Shown: positions 22,653-35,960, counted from the first letter of the stretch. The stretch: 64,000 bases of DNA from Diphasiastrum complanatum (GCA_029204225.1 CM055099.1:61991455-62055454); one strand, 5' to 3'. Numbers and translations are program-made. Notes: generated by a model not told the origin, from the sequence alone.

Positions 22653-23905
22653 TGTTGGGGGTATTCCCACCATGCGTGTAAATAAATAAAAAGTCAAAGT
22701 TAGTAGAAATAGTTGCGAGGGTCATGGCATCCTGCGTGTGTAAGCACATGGCCCAATGAGCACTTGTAAATAAATAATTTTGGCAATAAACTTGAATTTG
22801 GGCTATGTAGTTAAAATAATATTAAAAAGACCAAAGTTAAGCTTAAACTTTTATTTCTAAGTTTGATTAGCTAGTCAAGGTCAAATGGTGGTAGGTGGGG
22901 TGTGCTTCTTCCTACATCATAGATTCATTCGTGTTTCTTGTGGATGGTGTGGATTTCAATCCTATCTTCTTGCAAGTAACCAATAGGAAGCAAGTATCTA
23001 TCTCTCTCTCTTTTTCACTCCAAATCATGATATGTGTGTGGTTAGTATAGGAATGGGTAGTGTTAAAGTGGAGTAGTGTTAGGAAAAAAGAGTAGAAAGC
23101 ATTTAAATCTAGCAACTTGGCATAGTTGGGTACCTATCTAGTGTTCCAACACTTTTTGATAGGCGGAGGGTTGCTCACCAACCAATCTACACACCCTACA
23201 GTGGCGATGTTGCCGGAGAGGTTTCACTAACTTGTTTAGTTGCATTTTTAGTTGTTTTTGCTTTCTTAGAGTGTTTTTACGTGAAGTGGAGACCCAAAAC
23301 AGCCTCTAAGGGCTTGGCATCCATTCACAAAACCAAAAAAAACCATAAAACTAGCTCAAATCTATTTTTGGAGAGAAAAGAGGCAAAAATCCCATTAGAT
23401 TTGGTTTATTCAGAATCCAGTGGGAACCAACCCATAGAAGAGCCTGCGAAGCTTAGTTTGATTCCAATGATCAAAAATTGGATTTGAGTGCCTAAAAATC
23501 ACTAAAATCAGAAGATCCATCAAATCCTCATAGAAGTAACCTTTGCAAACCATCCTAATGCCTTCAAAATGTCTTTTTCCATCAATGATGAACCCTGCAA
23601 ATGCTAGTTACTATCTGTGATAAAAAAAAGTGCTTTTGAGCCTTCGCAGACAACCATAACTTTTTGATTTGTTAAAAAGAACCTTCTCCCCGCCATATCC
23701 ATAGCCCTTGACAAGCCTGCAAAGGTTAGTTCCCAACAGATTTGAAGAAGTCAAGGTTTTGGCTGCAAAACAGTGAAAGAACCTTCGCACAACCAACCCT
23801 TGCATGAGTAACCTTCGCAGGCCAGATCGATAGTTAGATCTGCACCAGATCCAGCTACTGTGAACATCTCAGGCCAAGCAGAGCAAGGATCAAAAAGTTA
23901 TCCCT
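22653..23905 (+). mobile_element. Gypsy fragment: LTR, PBS and leader
   Basis: The LTR runs 22653 (TGTTGGGGGTATTCCC) to 23200, followed after one base by a mutated tRNA-Asp PBS (TGGCGATGTTGCCGGAGA, 23202-23219) and a leader related to that at 6969-8064 in the opposite orientation. The LTR is about 270 bp shorter than the one at 8084-8902. No gag follows; the element is broken off near 23.9 kb. Confidence 0.82.
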
Positions 23906-24629
23906 ATTGTTATTGGTTGGTTTAGGTGCATTGAATATAGTCCATGGTTTTGGAATAGGAGCTAGCAATGTTGAAAAAACAATATGAGATGTCTCTTTGT
24001 TCAAATGAATGACAACAACATCAATGATCATTGCAGTGCATTTGGTCGAAATTTTAAAATTTTAGCAATTATAATCATTCATGTTGATTTCTAGAAGAAA
24101 ATGTCATATATGCATCACATATGCACAAAATCTACCATTATGCCACTTTTTGCTGATATACGAATGTGGCTATGTTAAAACATAGCTATAAATTTCTATG
24201 GCACGTTCAAATGTCACAATCAGTTTTCAAATGACAGTTATATCGAAAGATTTAAAGCTATTTTTAGTACTTTACTATTTTTAGTAATTTTGTTAAATAA
24301 TAATATGTTATCTATAGCAACACTTATAAGTAACTCGGATGGACAAGAATATCGATAGTCATTAATGGCCATTGGTTGTCATGTTGTAATTGATAAATGT
24401 ATTCTTTATGCCATGATAATAATTTTAAGGCTTTGACTTAAATTTCAAGGAAGTGTATGAAGGCTAAGGTTCAACGACAACAAAAACCAAGATCAGTTTG
24501 ATACAAATCAACTTCAATGGAGCGATATATAACCTGATAAAAATTTGGTGGTTCTAGAGCAGAGAAATGTAAAGGGTAAAGTTACAGTCAGTTCAACAAT
24601 GATTTCAGGAAAATAAGGAATGACGATGA
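23906..24629. other. Unassigned AT-rich sequence
   Basis: No ORF or repeat boundary recognised. Confidence 0.35.
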
Positions 24630-25514
24630 TGGAATGTGGGGTCGAAGATTTCTTGTAGTATAGCCCTTCCACCTGTCAACAAAGGTTAGACCACTGGATA
24701 GGTGCCTAACTATGCATAGATGCTACTTTTAGTTAATTTCCTATTTTCTCCCTTAACTCTACTCACCATTCTACTACTCCTCTTTAACTCTACTCCTCTA
24801 CACTAACATTTATCATAGTTTGGTTGAAGGGAAGGAATGGAGAAGAAGAGATTGAGAAGAGAAGAGAAAGAGAGAGAAAGAGAGAGAAAGAGAGTGAGGG
24901 TGGAGGTTAGCTCAAATGCTCCTTATGCTTGCTAATGGAAAAACATTCACTATTGGCAAACAATAAACATGGAAATAGAAAGCAAGAGAAAACACAACCA
25001 AGAGCAATAGCAAGTAGTGAATAGCAAATGATGATGCTTCTCTTCCAAAAATGGTAGAGTTTTCTCCTTCTCATTAAGCATGGAAATAGTGTACAAATGG
25101 TGCCTTTTTATAAAATGGGGAAGGCCCTTGCCCCTCAATCTTATTGGCTAACATTCACAATGATCCTAACCATTCATCTTGGACCCAACTTGATCCAAGG
25201 GTCCACAATGATCCTAACCATTCATCTTGGACCCAACTTGATCCAAAGGTCCACAAAAAGTACATTAGAAATCACAAGATTCATGTGAGTCCCAATTTGG
25301 ACCCAACTCTAAAAAGTGATCTCTAAGTTTAAAAATGACATTGGGCCTCTAGTTTTATTTTAATTACAAGGCCCAAGTCAAGTTTATTTTATTTACAACT
25401 TCAATTGCATGCTCATTGGGCCATGGGCTTATACACTCAGGATGCCATGCCCTCGCAACACATTTTATTGGAGGATTTTATTTACACTTTGTTGGGAATA
25501 CCCCCAACATGGAA
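24630..25514 (-). mobile_element. Solo gypsy LTR with TGGAA target site duplication
   Basis: The LTR is 24635-25509, same family and orientation as that at 8084-8902 (TGTTGGGGG...CCCCACA on the minus strand). Perfect 5-bp repeats TGGAA flank it at 24630-24634 and 25510-25514. No internal region: this is the product of recombination between the two LTRs of a full element. A 48-bp unit starting aatgatcctaaccattc is tandemly doubled at 25159-25254. Confidence 0.95.
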
Positions 25515-25868
25515 TCAACATATCTACGAACCAGTATATCATGACTATTGGGTTAAAGACATCTAAGTAACCCAAAACGATCTAGAAGCTTCTAATGAAA
25601 TACTCATTAGCTCACAAGGATGATTAATTAAAATTTTCAATAATGGTACTTTCCAAACAATGGAAAGTTATAACCAGAAGGAACTTTGAACGAGACAAAC
25701 AATGGAGTTGTTGGGAGGAAAGACAATGCATCAAGTCAATTAGCTACAGATAACGTAAAGGCTATGTTTCAAGAATTGCAAGAGAAAATGAATGTGCTTG
25801 GAGATTTTATTGTGGGTTCTCTCCCGAAGGAAATCTATTATCTATATGCACCTTTTAAAAGGGCTTCC
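25515..25868. other. Unassigned sequence
   Basis: A 63-residue open frame at 25686-25877 (plus) has a mildly helical central part but no recognisable motif, and I do not count it as a gene. Confidence 0.35.
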
Positions 25869-26060
25869 ACCAATTGAAAATGCTTCTTGGTTTCCAAGGG
25901 GAGGCTTGAACCTAAGACCAAAGAAACTTTGGATGTCAAGCTAACCAACTAAGCCAACCCCATTGGTTCACCAATTGAAAATGCTTCTTGGTTTCCAAGG
26001 GGAGGCTCGAACTTGAGACCAAAGAAACTTTGGATGTCAAGATAACCAATTGAGCCAAAT
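25869..26060 (-). mobile_element. Two tandem SINE copies
   Basis: Two units of period 101 bp, each the reverse complement of the SINE at 19281-19364. Read on the minus strand, each has TGGCT(T/C)A(A/G)TTGGTTA-like A box and GGTTC(A/G)AGCC-like B box. Both are preceded on the plus strand by ACCAATTG (25869 and 25970), suggesting a tandem duplication of one insertion together with its flank. Confidence 0.8.
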
Positions 26061-27040
26061 GTATCATAACTCAAGAAATCATGTTTATAAACAAAAGCGA
26101 ATACCATGGAGATTTTGTAAATGGTTGAGGGGAATTACTTATGAAAGTTCTTAATAAAAATGACCAAGAGGAAAATAATGAATGACTAAGAATGCGAGAA
26201 TACCGCTATATGAAGAATCTCAAAATAACTTGAGATGGGCCAAAATTATATGAAAATTACTTTTGTCAAATTGATGGAAAGAATAGAAATGAAGGGTGGT
26301 ATTGTTTATGTTGAAATTGTTTCAAATGGAATCAAAAACCTTGTTTGTTTGGGTTGAACACAGGATTTAGGAAGGTGATAGACTTGGCAGTTTCCAACTA
26401 CCACCGCGCAGGCATTCATGAGGAGTCAAGCACGGGAGGAAGGAGCATTCACGCATACAGACAGACAGATTGTAGAGCGCAGAGGAGGGAAGGTTTTTTT
26501 TAGAGCATTCTAGTGTTCTTGTGAGGATGAGAGGCATGCATTCTTCTGTTGCATTCTCTCTCTCAATTGTGATTATGAACACACAGGTTCTGGGAGAAGA
26601 TTGTTGATGATTTCGTTGTCTCCAAAGAATGACGATGAATACTGGTGCTATCTGCAGATTGGACAGTAGGTTGATTGACCTCTGGAATATGATCATGCGA
26701 AGAAGACATTTCCAAAAAACAAAACAAAAAACTCTCTCTTATTCGTGTCTAGTTGCGCTCCTGCCTGCTGCTCCCTTGCTGATCTGCATGTGCTCCTTAT
26801 CCTATACGTAAATGCTTACAGATTTTTTTTAAGTGTATTTAAAAGTTGCCTTAAATGGCATAATTTTGTATTTTGAAAAGTATGAGCAATAAATACCTTA
26901 TAGATTTGTAAGAAACTTTTGCTATTTTTAAAAAGTTTGAGAATCACATTACATTTTTTAATGTTTAATTGTTATTTTTAAAAAGTCAGATGAAATCTGA
27001 ATTTGTTACTTTCGAAAATCGACTTTTTAAAAATAAAAAA
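26061..27040. other. Unassigned sequence
   Basis: AT-rich ends around a more balanced middle (26380-26800). I see no protein motif I can name on either strand. Confidence 0.35.
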
Positions 27041-27065
27041 AAAAATTTAAAAAAAAACTGCTGGC

Positions 27066-27177
27066 ATTTACGGAGGGGATGGCCCACGGGCGGGGGAGCC
27101 TTCCGCGTTGTGAGATGCCCTCGGGCGCCTCACAACGCGGAAGGCCCTGGCTCTGGGCGGGCCTTCTCCTTTACGTA
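27066..27177. repeat. GC-rich ~110-bp inverted repeat (hairpin)
   Basis: CCTTCCGCGTTGTGAG at 27100-27115 pairs perfectly with CTCACAACGCGGAAGG about 14 bases downstream, and pairing continues imperfectly outward to TTTACG on both sides. The hairpin is strikingly GC-rich inside a very AT-rich stretch. Candidates: a MITE-like element or a transcribed hairpin. Confidence 0.8.
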
Positions 27178-27479
27178 AAGCACTCTAAAAAAATTTGCTT
27201 TGTATTTTAAGATAACTTTAATTGGAAGAATATGACAGCTGTAACGACTTCACACATGACAGGAACCTTACTTAAAAAATTGTTTTACCAGAGGTAAAGA
27301 ATGACATATGTTTTTATCAACACTAAAACATTTCAGTTATGGTAACCAAAAAATTATTAACTTATGTAACAAACTTTACTTACAGTAAAAAAAATCAGTA
27401 AATTATGCAAAAACAGCTCTAAAATTTTTGTAAAAAATCTGTAAGTTTTATGTGTCTGGATATAAAATCCTGTAGCATA

Positions 27480-27765
27480 TACAAGCTCTCTTGTAACTCT
27501 CTTCACAGTAGTATACAAGCTCTCTTCAGTCTGATACTCTGAAAGAACATGGTACATTAGCAAGGCGTCTATCTCTCCAGCTGCTATGCATTGATGTGAT
27601 CTATGGCATGATCATTGGGAGCGAGAAGAGTAAATTTACGGCCTTCATTCATCAGCTTTCCCATATCCCAAGCAAAAGTTGTTAGATTTACCAAAAGCTC
27701 CGCAATTTCACTGTAGCCACCATAATTAGCCAATGCTGAGACAATATCTGCAACTTCCACGTCGC
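27480..27765 (-). pseudogene. Fasciclin-like arabinogalactan protein (FLA) fragment
   Basis: The upper frame (to 27584) reads DVEVADIVSALANYGGYSEI, then AELLVNLTT and KFTLLAPNDHAIDHI, the beginning of a fasciclin domain with the H1 region (TLLAPND). After a stop and a frameshift, 27563-27480 continues LLMYHVLSEYQTEESLYTTV, the H2 region. The pairing of GGYSEIAELLVNLT with EYQTEES suits the FLA15-18 group as I remember it. FLAs are GPI-anchored cell-surface adhesion proteins. No signal peptide or second domain remains. The upstream side runs into a CT microsatellite. Confidence 0.78.
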
Positions 27766-27879
27766 CATAGATGGGTGGTGTGCAGCAGAGGGGCCTGGGG
27801 CAGGTGCACGAGCTAGAGCTAACACGAAGCAGTAAAAACTCTTCAAGGATACGGCTACGGGAAGGCTGCAGTAAATCTA

Positions 27880-28071
27880 GCACACCCTCTCTCTCATTTC
27901 TGATATCTCTCTCTCCCTCTCTCTCTCTCTCTCTCACTCACCCAGCCACCGCGTTTCACTTACTCTCTCTCATCTGTTTATCTCTCCTCTCTCTCACACA
28001 CCAATAGCGCATCAACCTATCTCTCTCTTCTGCTGCTCTCTCTCTCTCTCTCTCTCAAAGCCGCGCGCGCG

Positions 28072-28106
<35 letters not shown>

Positions 28107-28130
28107 TCTCTCTCTATACAGCCATACCTA
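27880..28130. repeat. CT-rich microsatellite with (GC)n core
   Basis: Long (CT)n tracts interrupted by short unique segments, with gccgcgcgcgcgcgcgc at 28061-28077. On the minus strand it yields an RE-repeat peptide that is not a real protein. Confidence 0.95.
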
Positions 28131-28302
28131 TCTAACTCTCTCTCAGCCGCGATCCCCTCTCTCATCTCTTCTAGTTTATGGAAAAAAGTGAAGAAGATGA
28201 CCCGACAACTTTAAGATGGGAACCAGAAGTTTGAAAATAAATCTTGTGCCTTGATGGTAGTTTAGCAATTCACCAAGAGACTAAAAGTAGGGAGAGAATC
28301 CA

Positions 28303-29207
28303 TGTTGCGCCTACGCCTGGCGCTGGGACTTGAGCGGTTTCTCTCAACATGCGCTTAAGTCTAACATTCATCCATCATGCACTTATATAAAAGCCAACTT
28401 AAAAATGTAACAAGCTTAACCATTCAGACATAAGAAAACTGGATTCCCAACCAACCTGGAAGCCAACTCAGAATCCATCCCCAAAAGGTTACCAAAGGCA
28501 AAGACAACCCACACATGAAACCCAAGGCATAGCAGTTGCCAAACCGACCAAATGGCATAGCGGCGAGCCACATGTCGGTGACGTGGACCCTTAGGCACCG
28601 ACGACGCAAAAAGGTTGTAGTAAGGGTCCTTCCACTTGGACCAGTCCCAGAGGCGAAACCGAAATGATAATCATCCCCAAGGATCAACTTTATTAAATTT
28701 GGAAGAGGTTACATTCATACATAGAGTGACTGGTCTCGAGGCCACCAACATGTGCTGGGCATTATGCCTTGCTCGTGCTGGTAGAAGGAGTTGAGAGCTG
28801 GCGACTGGATTCCTGGAGCTGTCCAAGTTTCTGTCTGCCAGACTCTCCCTACGGTTCTGGTGTGATTCGGCGCGCCCCCTCTGTCTTGGAATATAGTGCT
28901 TTCTGGTAAAGCACGCTTTTCTGGACTTAGTTTTTATTTTGCTGATTAAGCTTGGCAAGCCTGGTAGAATTAGTCTGGCTCCTGGACACGGGTCCCGAGA
29001 GCCGTCCCGATGGAAGAATCAACTTGGTTTTTGACTAGGCCATGACTCGAGCTCCAGAGCTAGCTCATGACTTGTGACTACTTGACTGGCTCACCACAGG
29101 TCGGAGGCTTAGTCCTTGACTTTCTAACTAGCTTTGGGACCATAGGGAGCGTCACCCCCTAGAGTCTTATAGGGCACACTGGGAGCACCCGAGTCAGCTT
29201 TACAACA
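28303..29207 (-). repeat. 3' LTR of the non-autonomous element
   Basis: 905 bp, against 681 bp for its partner at 30879-31559. The difference is mainly one block (about 28440-28660) that is present here and absent there. Outside it the two align well. Confidence 0.9.
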
Positions 29208-29527
29208 TCCTCCCCTCGTTTGAGAAAGCTGATGTCTTCATCAGAGCCAAACTAGAACCTAAGACTCATGGCACGGGCTTGATTCACTGGCCAAGGAAAA
29301 GACAAACTTCTAGAAAATAAAAAATCACTTTTGCACTTAGCACAGGAAAAGTGTAGATCTAGTTCACTTACGTAAAACCTATGTAAAGTTGCAACATAAT
29401 TTAAAGTACTTTAGGCCTCGTGAAAACTGGCAGCCTACTTTATTAACATGGAAATGAAAAGGTACCTGGGCTCCATTGAGCCTAAGATATGTCGTTTGTA
29501 GCGCATCCGAATGAGTCCCCTGGGACT

Positions 29528-30069
29528 CTAGATTTTCCGTTGGTCGCACAAGGTGAGCTCCTTGAGCTCAGAATCGGCACTCGGATCCATCTTTGATGTG
29601 GACATTGCAAGCAATGTTGACTCCTTTTGAGTTTGCGTCGCCTGATTGATTTTTGCTAGTTCTCCTTTGTTAAAGAGGTGAATGAGATTTGAAGGGATTG
29701 CTGGCTCAGCTTCAGTTGTATCGTTCATCTCTAATTGATCTCCTGGCACAGCTCTGACGACGCAAGGTTTTTTGCCATTATATAACAACACAAGGCTAAC
29801 CTCTTGCCGCCATGATTTGTTTATTCAATGGCTTGGGGCACGACCTCCAAAGCATTCCCTCTTGTGGTCTCCAGCTCTTTAAACCTGGCTTCAAGTTGGG
29901 TTAGCCCGTCTCTCATTTCTATAGCGAGGTCTAATTGACTATGGTTTATGGCTTGCATGGATGCTTGCCATTCTTTCCTTTCTATTTCTCGGTGCAAGCA
30001 GGAGCCATATTCTTGGCCTTGCTCTTCTTCGTCTGTTAATGCTCGCGATTCATCAAGGTGGTCATCCAT
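29528..30069 (-). pseudogene. Two short frames inside the non-autonomous element
   Basis: Frame 1 (30069-29821, 82 residues) is acidic and helix-prone (EIERKEWQASMQAI, LEARFKELETTRG), possibly a coiled coil. Frame 2 (29791-29528, 87 residues) follows in the same strand. Neither matches gag or pol motifs I know. They may be two halves of one former protein or chance frames. No function proposed. Confidence 0.4.
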
Positions 30070-30878
30070 CTTGGTAAGAGGTGCACTTCCACTAGTCTAT
30101 TTTTCTTCTCTTTTTGAAAACTCTCCCCTTTGCACACTGGGCCCCACAGTTCTTTTTCCTTCTTTATTAAGTCAGCTTCAATACAAAAGTATCTCCTCCT
30201 CAAATGAGCATGATCAAATCACCTGAGAGCCAAGTAGGAATAAGGGGTTATTCAGGTCCAGGCAAGCACACAACAAACAAACATACCAACCAAAGCAAAC
30301 ACAGAGGATTTCTCTCAAGTCACATCCCCCTTGAGACCGGATGTAGGACCTTTGCCTAGCCGCGCCCATGCAAATCTATCACAGAATTAGCCCACAGAAA
30401 AACATACATCCAACCATCCGTGCTTTCACGATTAAGCAGCACATTGCCTTAGTCACGCCCCACCAAATTTGGTCGATAGCCCTTATAGCTAAACGATCGA
30501 CAACTATCCCGCACCGGCAGCTAACCACCTGTGCTTTACACCCGAATTCGAGCAGCATTTCTATATCAATGTGAATATGTCACCCCACACCACACAAGGT
30601 ACAGACCGTGCTTTCACCTCCCTAGGCAACACTTTGTCTCATCTATCCTACGTGCAGACAGTGCAACGCCCGAACTGCAGGAACTGACCATGCTTACACC
30701 TCAAGGGCAGCACCTTAACTCATCAAGTCCCCCGTTCTTCTTACCACCCCGACCGTGGATGCACCCGTGCTTACACTGTGGGCAGCACCTTGTACAATGG
30801 CTAACCTGATAAATCCCAAAAAGTGGCCATCCCTGTGAGACTTGCGTAGCTGACCGACTAGTCGGCTTTGATACCACA

Positions 30879-31559
30879 TGTTGCATCGGCGTCTCAAAGG
30901 GCGCTGGGACTTGAGCTGTCTCTCCCAACACACGCTTAAGTCTAACATTCATCCATCATGCACTTACATAAAAGCCAACTTAGAAACATAACAAGCTTAA
31001 CCATTCAAACTTAAGAGGCAAAACCAAATGGTAATCATCCCCAAGGATCAACTTTATTAAATTTGAAAAAGGTTACATTCATACATAGACTGACTAGTCT
31101 CGGGGCCACCAACATGTGCTAAGCATTGTGCCTGGCTCGTGCTGGTAAAGGGAACTGAGACTTGGCGACTAGATTCCTGGCGTTGTTTGAGCTGCCTAAG
31201 TTTCTGTCTGCCGGACTCCCCGTATAGTTCTGGTGTGATTCGGTTTGTGCCCTTTGTCCTGAAATATAGTGCTTTCTGATAAAGCACGCTTTTTTGGAGT
31301 TGGTCTTTATTTCGCTGATTAAGCCTGGCAGAATCAGTCTGGCTCCCGGACATGGGTCCCGGTGGCAGAATCAACTTGGTTCCCGACTAGGCCATGACTC
31401 GAGCTCCAGAGCTATCTCAAGACTTGTTACTACTTGACTGGCTCACCACAGGTCGGAGGCTCAGTCCTTGACTTTCTAACTTGCTCTGGGACCATAGGGA
31501 GCGTCACCACTTAGAGCCTTACAGGGCACACTGGGTGCACTCGAGTCAGCTTTACAACA
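30879..31559 (-). repeat. 5' LTR of the non-autonomous element
   Basis: 681 bp, followed (minus sense) directly by the PBS at 30864-30876. Pairs with 28303-29207. Confidence 0.9.
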
Positions 31560-31564
31560 ATCCA

Positions 31565-33104
<1,540 letters not shown>

Positions 33105-33296
33105 CCCTACTCCTCATTATGGTTGTAGATTCATTGCCAAGCTCTCACTCTACATTCATGCTTCTTGTTCCTTGGCTTGGGGATAGGCTTCTAGAGTTTG
33201 ATTGGATGCTTCTACTTGGTTGGGTGGTTTCTCCATAGTGTGCTATCATTGTGTTTGTGATTTGTAAGCAAGATCTAAGGAGCTTCTCTTATAATA
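33105..33296 (+). mobile_element. Small fragment of the 9.8-12.3 kb LINE family
   Basis: Shares blocks with 11150-11340 (ctcgccc..ctcctcatt, cttggcttgggga/gagt, ttggttgggtggttt, ataatagtg/ataataag). Too short to carry a domain. Confidence 0.55.
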
Positions 33297-34205
33297 GTGG
33301 TATTACTATTTTTGGAAAGTAGATAAGTGGATGAGGTCATGTTTGGACCCATTTTAATTGGGCAATATCAGTACATTGCATTTGGACTAGTATTTCTAGA
33401 ATTTTGGTTAAGTACCTAGAAGTTGCTTATTTAGGGCATACTTAGGGAAAGTGGCTAAATGACATATTGGCTGTTATAAATAGTTGTACCTGCGTGGAGA
33501 ATAGATAGTTGTTTTCTCTTATGAAAATTCATCTTTGTTGATTCTATGTCCATCTCTTATGGTTTTCTCAAGATATCTTGAGTTTCTATGTGTAGAATGT
33601 TGACTTTCTTGTTGATGTAGCTTTCACATGTGTGGAGTACTATGTTGTACTACTACTATTGTACAGACAGGGACATTACTAAGCAAATTACTCCAAAAAT
33701 CAAGTAGGAGTGACAATGGTGGTGAATATATTTCTACCACGTTCAAGGCTTTTTGTGATGACCATGGGATCAAGAGGGAGTACACAAGCCCAAGGACACC
33801 ACAACAAAATTGAGTGGATGAGAGGAAGAATAGAACTTTGTGTGAAGGTGCCAAAGCCATGAGGTCAAGTGCTAATCTTCCTAAATCTTATATGCAAAAG
33901 ATGGCCAAGTGCAATATTGGATGGAAAACCCCTTTTAAAATATTGTTTGGTAGAAGGCCGAGTGTCAACTTTTTCAAAATTTTTGGATGTATTTGCTATA
34001 TGAACTCTTGATGATAGAACAAAGGAGGATCCTTCTTCAAAGAAAGGTGTGTTGTTGGCTATAGTGAGGTAAGCAAGGCTTACAAAGTTTACATTCCTTC
34101 AACAAAGAAAGTGGTCATTGGAAGAGATGTCATTTTTTATGAGGGAAGTTTTCCAAAAGCTTCTTCAAGTGGTGTTGTGGACATTGGATGGGATAGACCA
34201 TCACC
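33297..34205 (+). mobile_element. Copia LTR fragment fused to integrase
   Basis: 33297-33675 matches the copia LTR at 9138-9776. It is joined to an integrase piece: [34 protein letters not shown], stop, then DERKNRTLCEGAKAMR and KIFGCICYMNS. The catalytic Glu (ERKNR) is still there but a TGA lies just before it. A further piece, SKAYKVYIPSTKKVVIGRDV, ends near 34205. The middle of the element is lost. Confidence 0.85.
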
Positions 34206-35960
34206 AACTGGCTTTAGTTGTCCTTTTAGTTGCTTTTGTTTTTTAGTGTGTTTTAGGTGGATTTGAGGGTAGAGTTAGCTTGTTTTGTGTGTTTTTTTTG
34301 TGATTGGACTGTTCTCAGCTAGAGGAGGAGGTGTGGAAAGGTAGTGGAGATCCAAAACAGACTCTAAGGGCTTGACATCCCATCATAACCCTTGAAAAAC
34401 CATAAAAAATAAAAATAATAAAAATAAAAAATAATCAAATCTGTATTTTGGAAGGAAAAGTGGCCAAAAACAACTTCAGACCTTACCATTTAAAAATCAG
34501 TGGGAGCCAACCTTCACATGACTAACAATAGCTCCAGGGTACTATCCCAGACCTACATAGAAGCCTGTGAGAGTTACTTCCCAGTAGATATTGAAAAAAT
34601 AAAGAAAAACTCATAAAAATTCAAAAATCTCTTAAAATTCAAAACTCAAAACTAACATTTGTAGAGAACTCTGAAGCTCCATCTCAATGAGATAGTGACA
34701 TAGAGAAGTCTGTTGAGTTAGATCCCAAAAAAAGTGCCTTCGCAAAGCTTTTCAAGGCCCAAAAGATGGGAAAACAAGGCTGAACTCTCGCATACATAAA
34801 AATTTTTAGTTCCAGTATGACGTAACCTTCACAGAAAATTCTGAAGTTCCATCTCAGTGAGACAAGGACACATAAGAGCCTACAAGAGTTAGTTTGATAT
34901 CAATGAGCTAAAAATCATCAGATCCAAAAAATCCTTCCAAAAGTAATCTTCGTAGACCATCCCATTGTCTTCATAATGTCAATTTCCACCAGTGATGAAG
35001 TCTACAAGAGTAAGTATATAGTATTGATTGATCTGTGAGCAAAAAAGTGGTTTTGGACCTTCACATATATCAATAACTTTCATATCCCTAAGAAAGAACT
35101 CTCACCACTTGAACAGAGATAGATCCAGCTCTTGACAAGCCTACAAGAGTTAGTTCCCAATAGATATGAAAAAAACATAGTTTTTGACTGCAAAATAGCA
35201 AAAAGAACTCTTGCACAGCCAACCCTCACACTAAGAACTCTTGCAGATATGATTGATAGAAAGATTTGCCTCAGATTTGTCTAATGTGAAAATTTCAGAG
35301 CAATCAGAGCCAGGATAAAAAATTATCAAGAAAAAACCATCGTAAAGGGCCTAAAATCACACTTTTAGCCAATAAAACTGATCAGATCCTCAAGGACCCA
35401 GACAGATTCTATAGATCCATCAAGATCCAACTACCCTGGACTTCCCCGTCGAATGAATCTGAGATCTAGATGATCAGTACTAGCCAAAGTAGAAAATCAA
35501 ACACCAAACCATCCTAGAGTTTTAGTAGCACGTATTGAACCAGAAGTAGAAAACAATGGTTCAATCTGTATCTGTTGTACCCTTGCAAGCAGTTCGGAGG
35601 GCACCACCACCCACATATTAAAATGCCAAAATATGATGGATCGTCAGATCTGATTAGGTTCCTCCAGATCTATGAGCCAGCGTCCGAGATCTATGGCGAA
35701 TGGACTCCGGCGGAAGACTTGATGTTGTTTCCCATGTCAGTCATTACCGTAGCACAAGATTGGTTTTTCAATCCTTCGAATGAGGAAAAGACTACTTAGG
35801 AAGGGGTTAAAGCGGCTCTCATTGCGCGCTTTAAACCAAGAAAATTCCTGGAAGATTCATTTTTCCTATTGAGCAAAATTAGGTCCGGGATTACATCGAT
35901 CAAGTCAAACACTTAAGATCCAAATGCAACATGGCTCTGACTCCCAATTGTGAAGAATTT
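34206..35960 (+). mobile_element. Gypsy leader and gag fragment
   Basis: The leader (34206-35560) is a diverged copy of that at 6969-8064, including actctcgca-type motifs. Gag follows at 35575-35799: MPKYDGSSDLIRFLQIYEPA and VAQDWFFNPS, then a stop and KAALIARFKPRKFLEDSFF. LTR and PBS are missing on the left and pol on the right. Confidence 0.85.

Larger units (their letters stand above)
28298..31564 (-). mobile_element. Complete non-autonomous LTR retrotransposon (LARD/TRIM-like), TSD ATCCA
   Basis: Two LTRs in direct orientation, 28303-29207 and 30879-31559, enclose only 1.67 kb. The element is bounded by perfect 5-bp repeats ATCCA (28298-28302 and 31560-31564). In minus orientation the PBS (TGGTATCAAAGCC, 30864-30876) abuts the 5' LTR and a polypurine tract GAGGGGAGGA (29208-29217) abuts the 3' LTR. 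No RT, protease, integrase or RNase H is encoded, so it must move with proteins of another element. The LTRs start TGTTGTAAAGC and end CAACA. Confidence 0.92.

Noticed and set aside
26367-26811. Frames of 109 (minus) and 60 (plus) residues
   Set aside because: No recognisable motif and they overlap; not supported as genes.
27584-27937. Arginine/glutamate-repeat N-terminus of a 117-residue minus frame
   Set aside because: The N-terminal part is CT microsatellite. Only the fasciclin part below about 27765 is kept.
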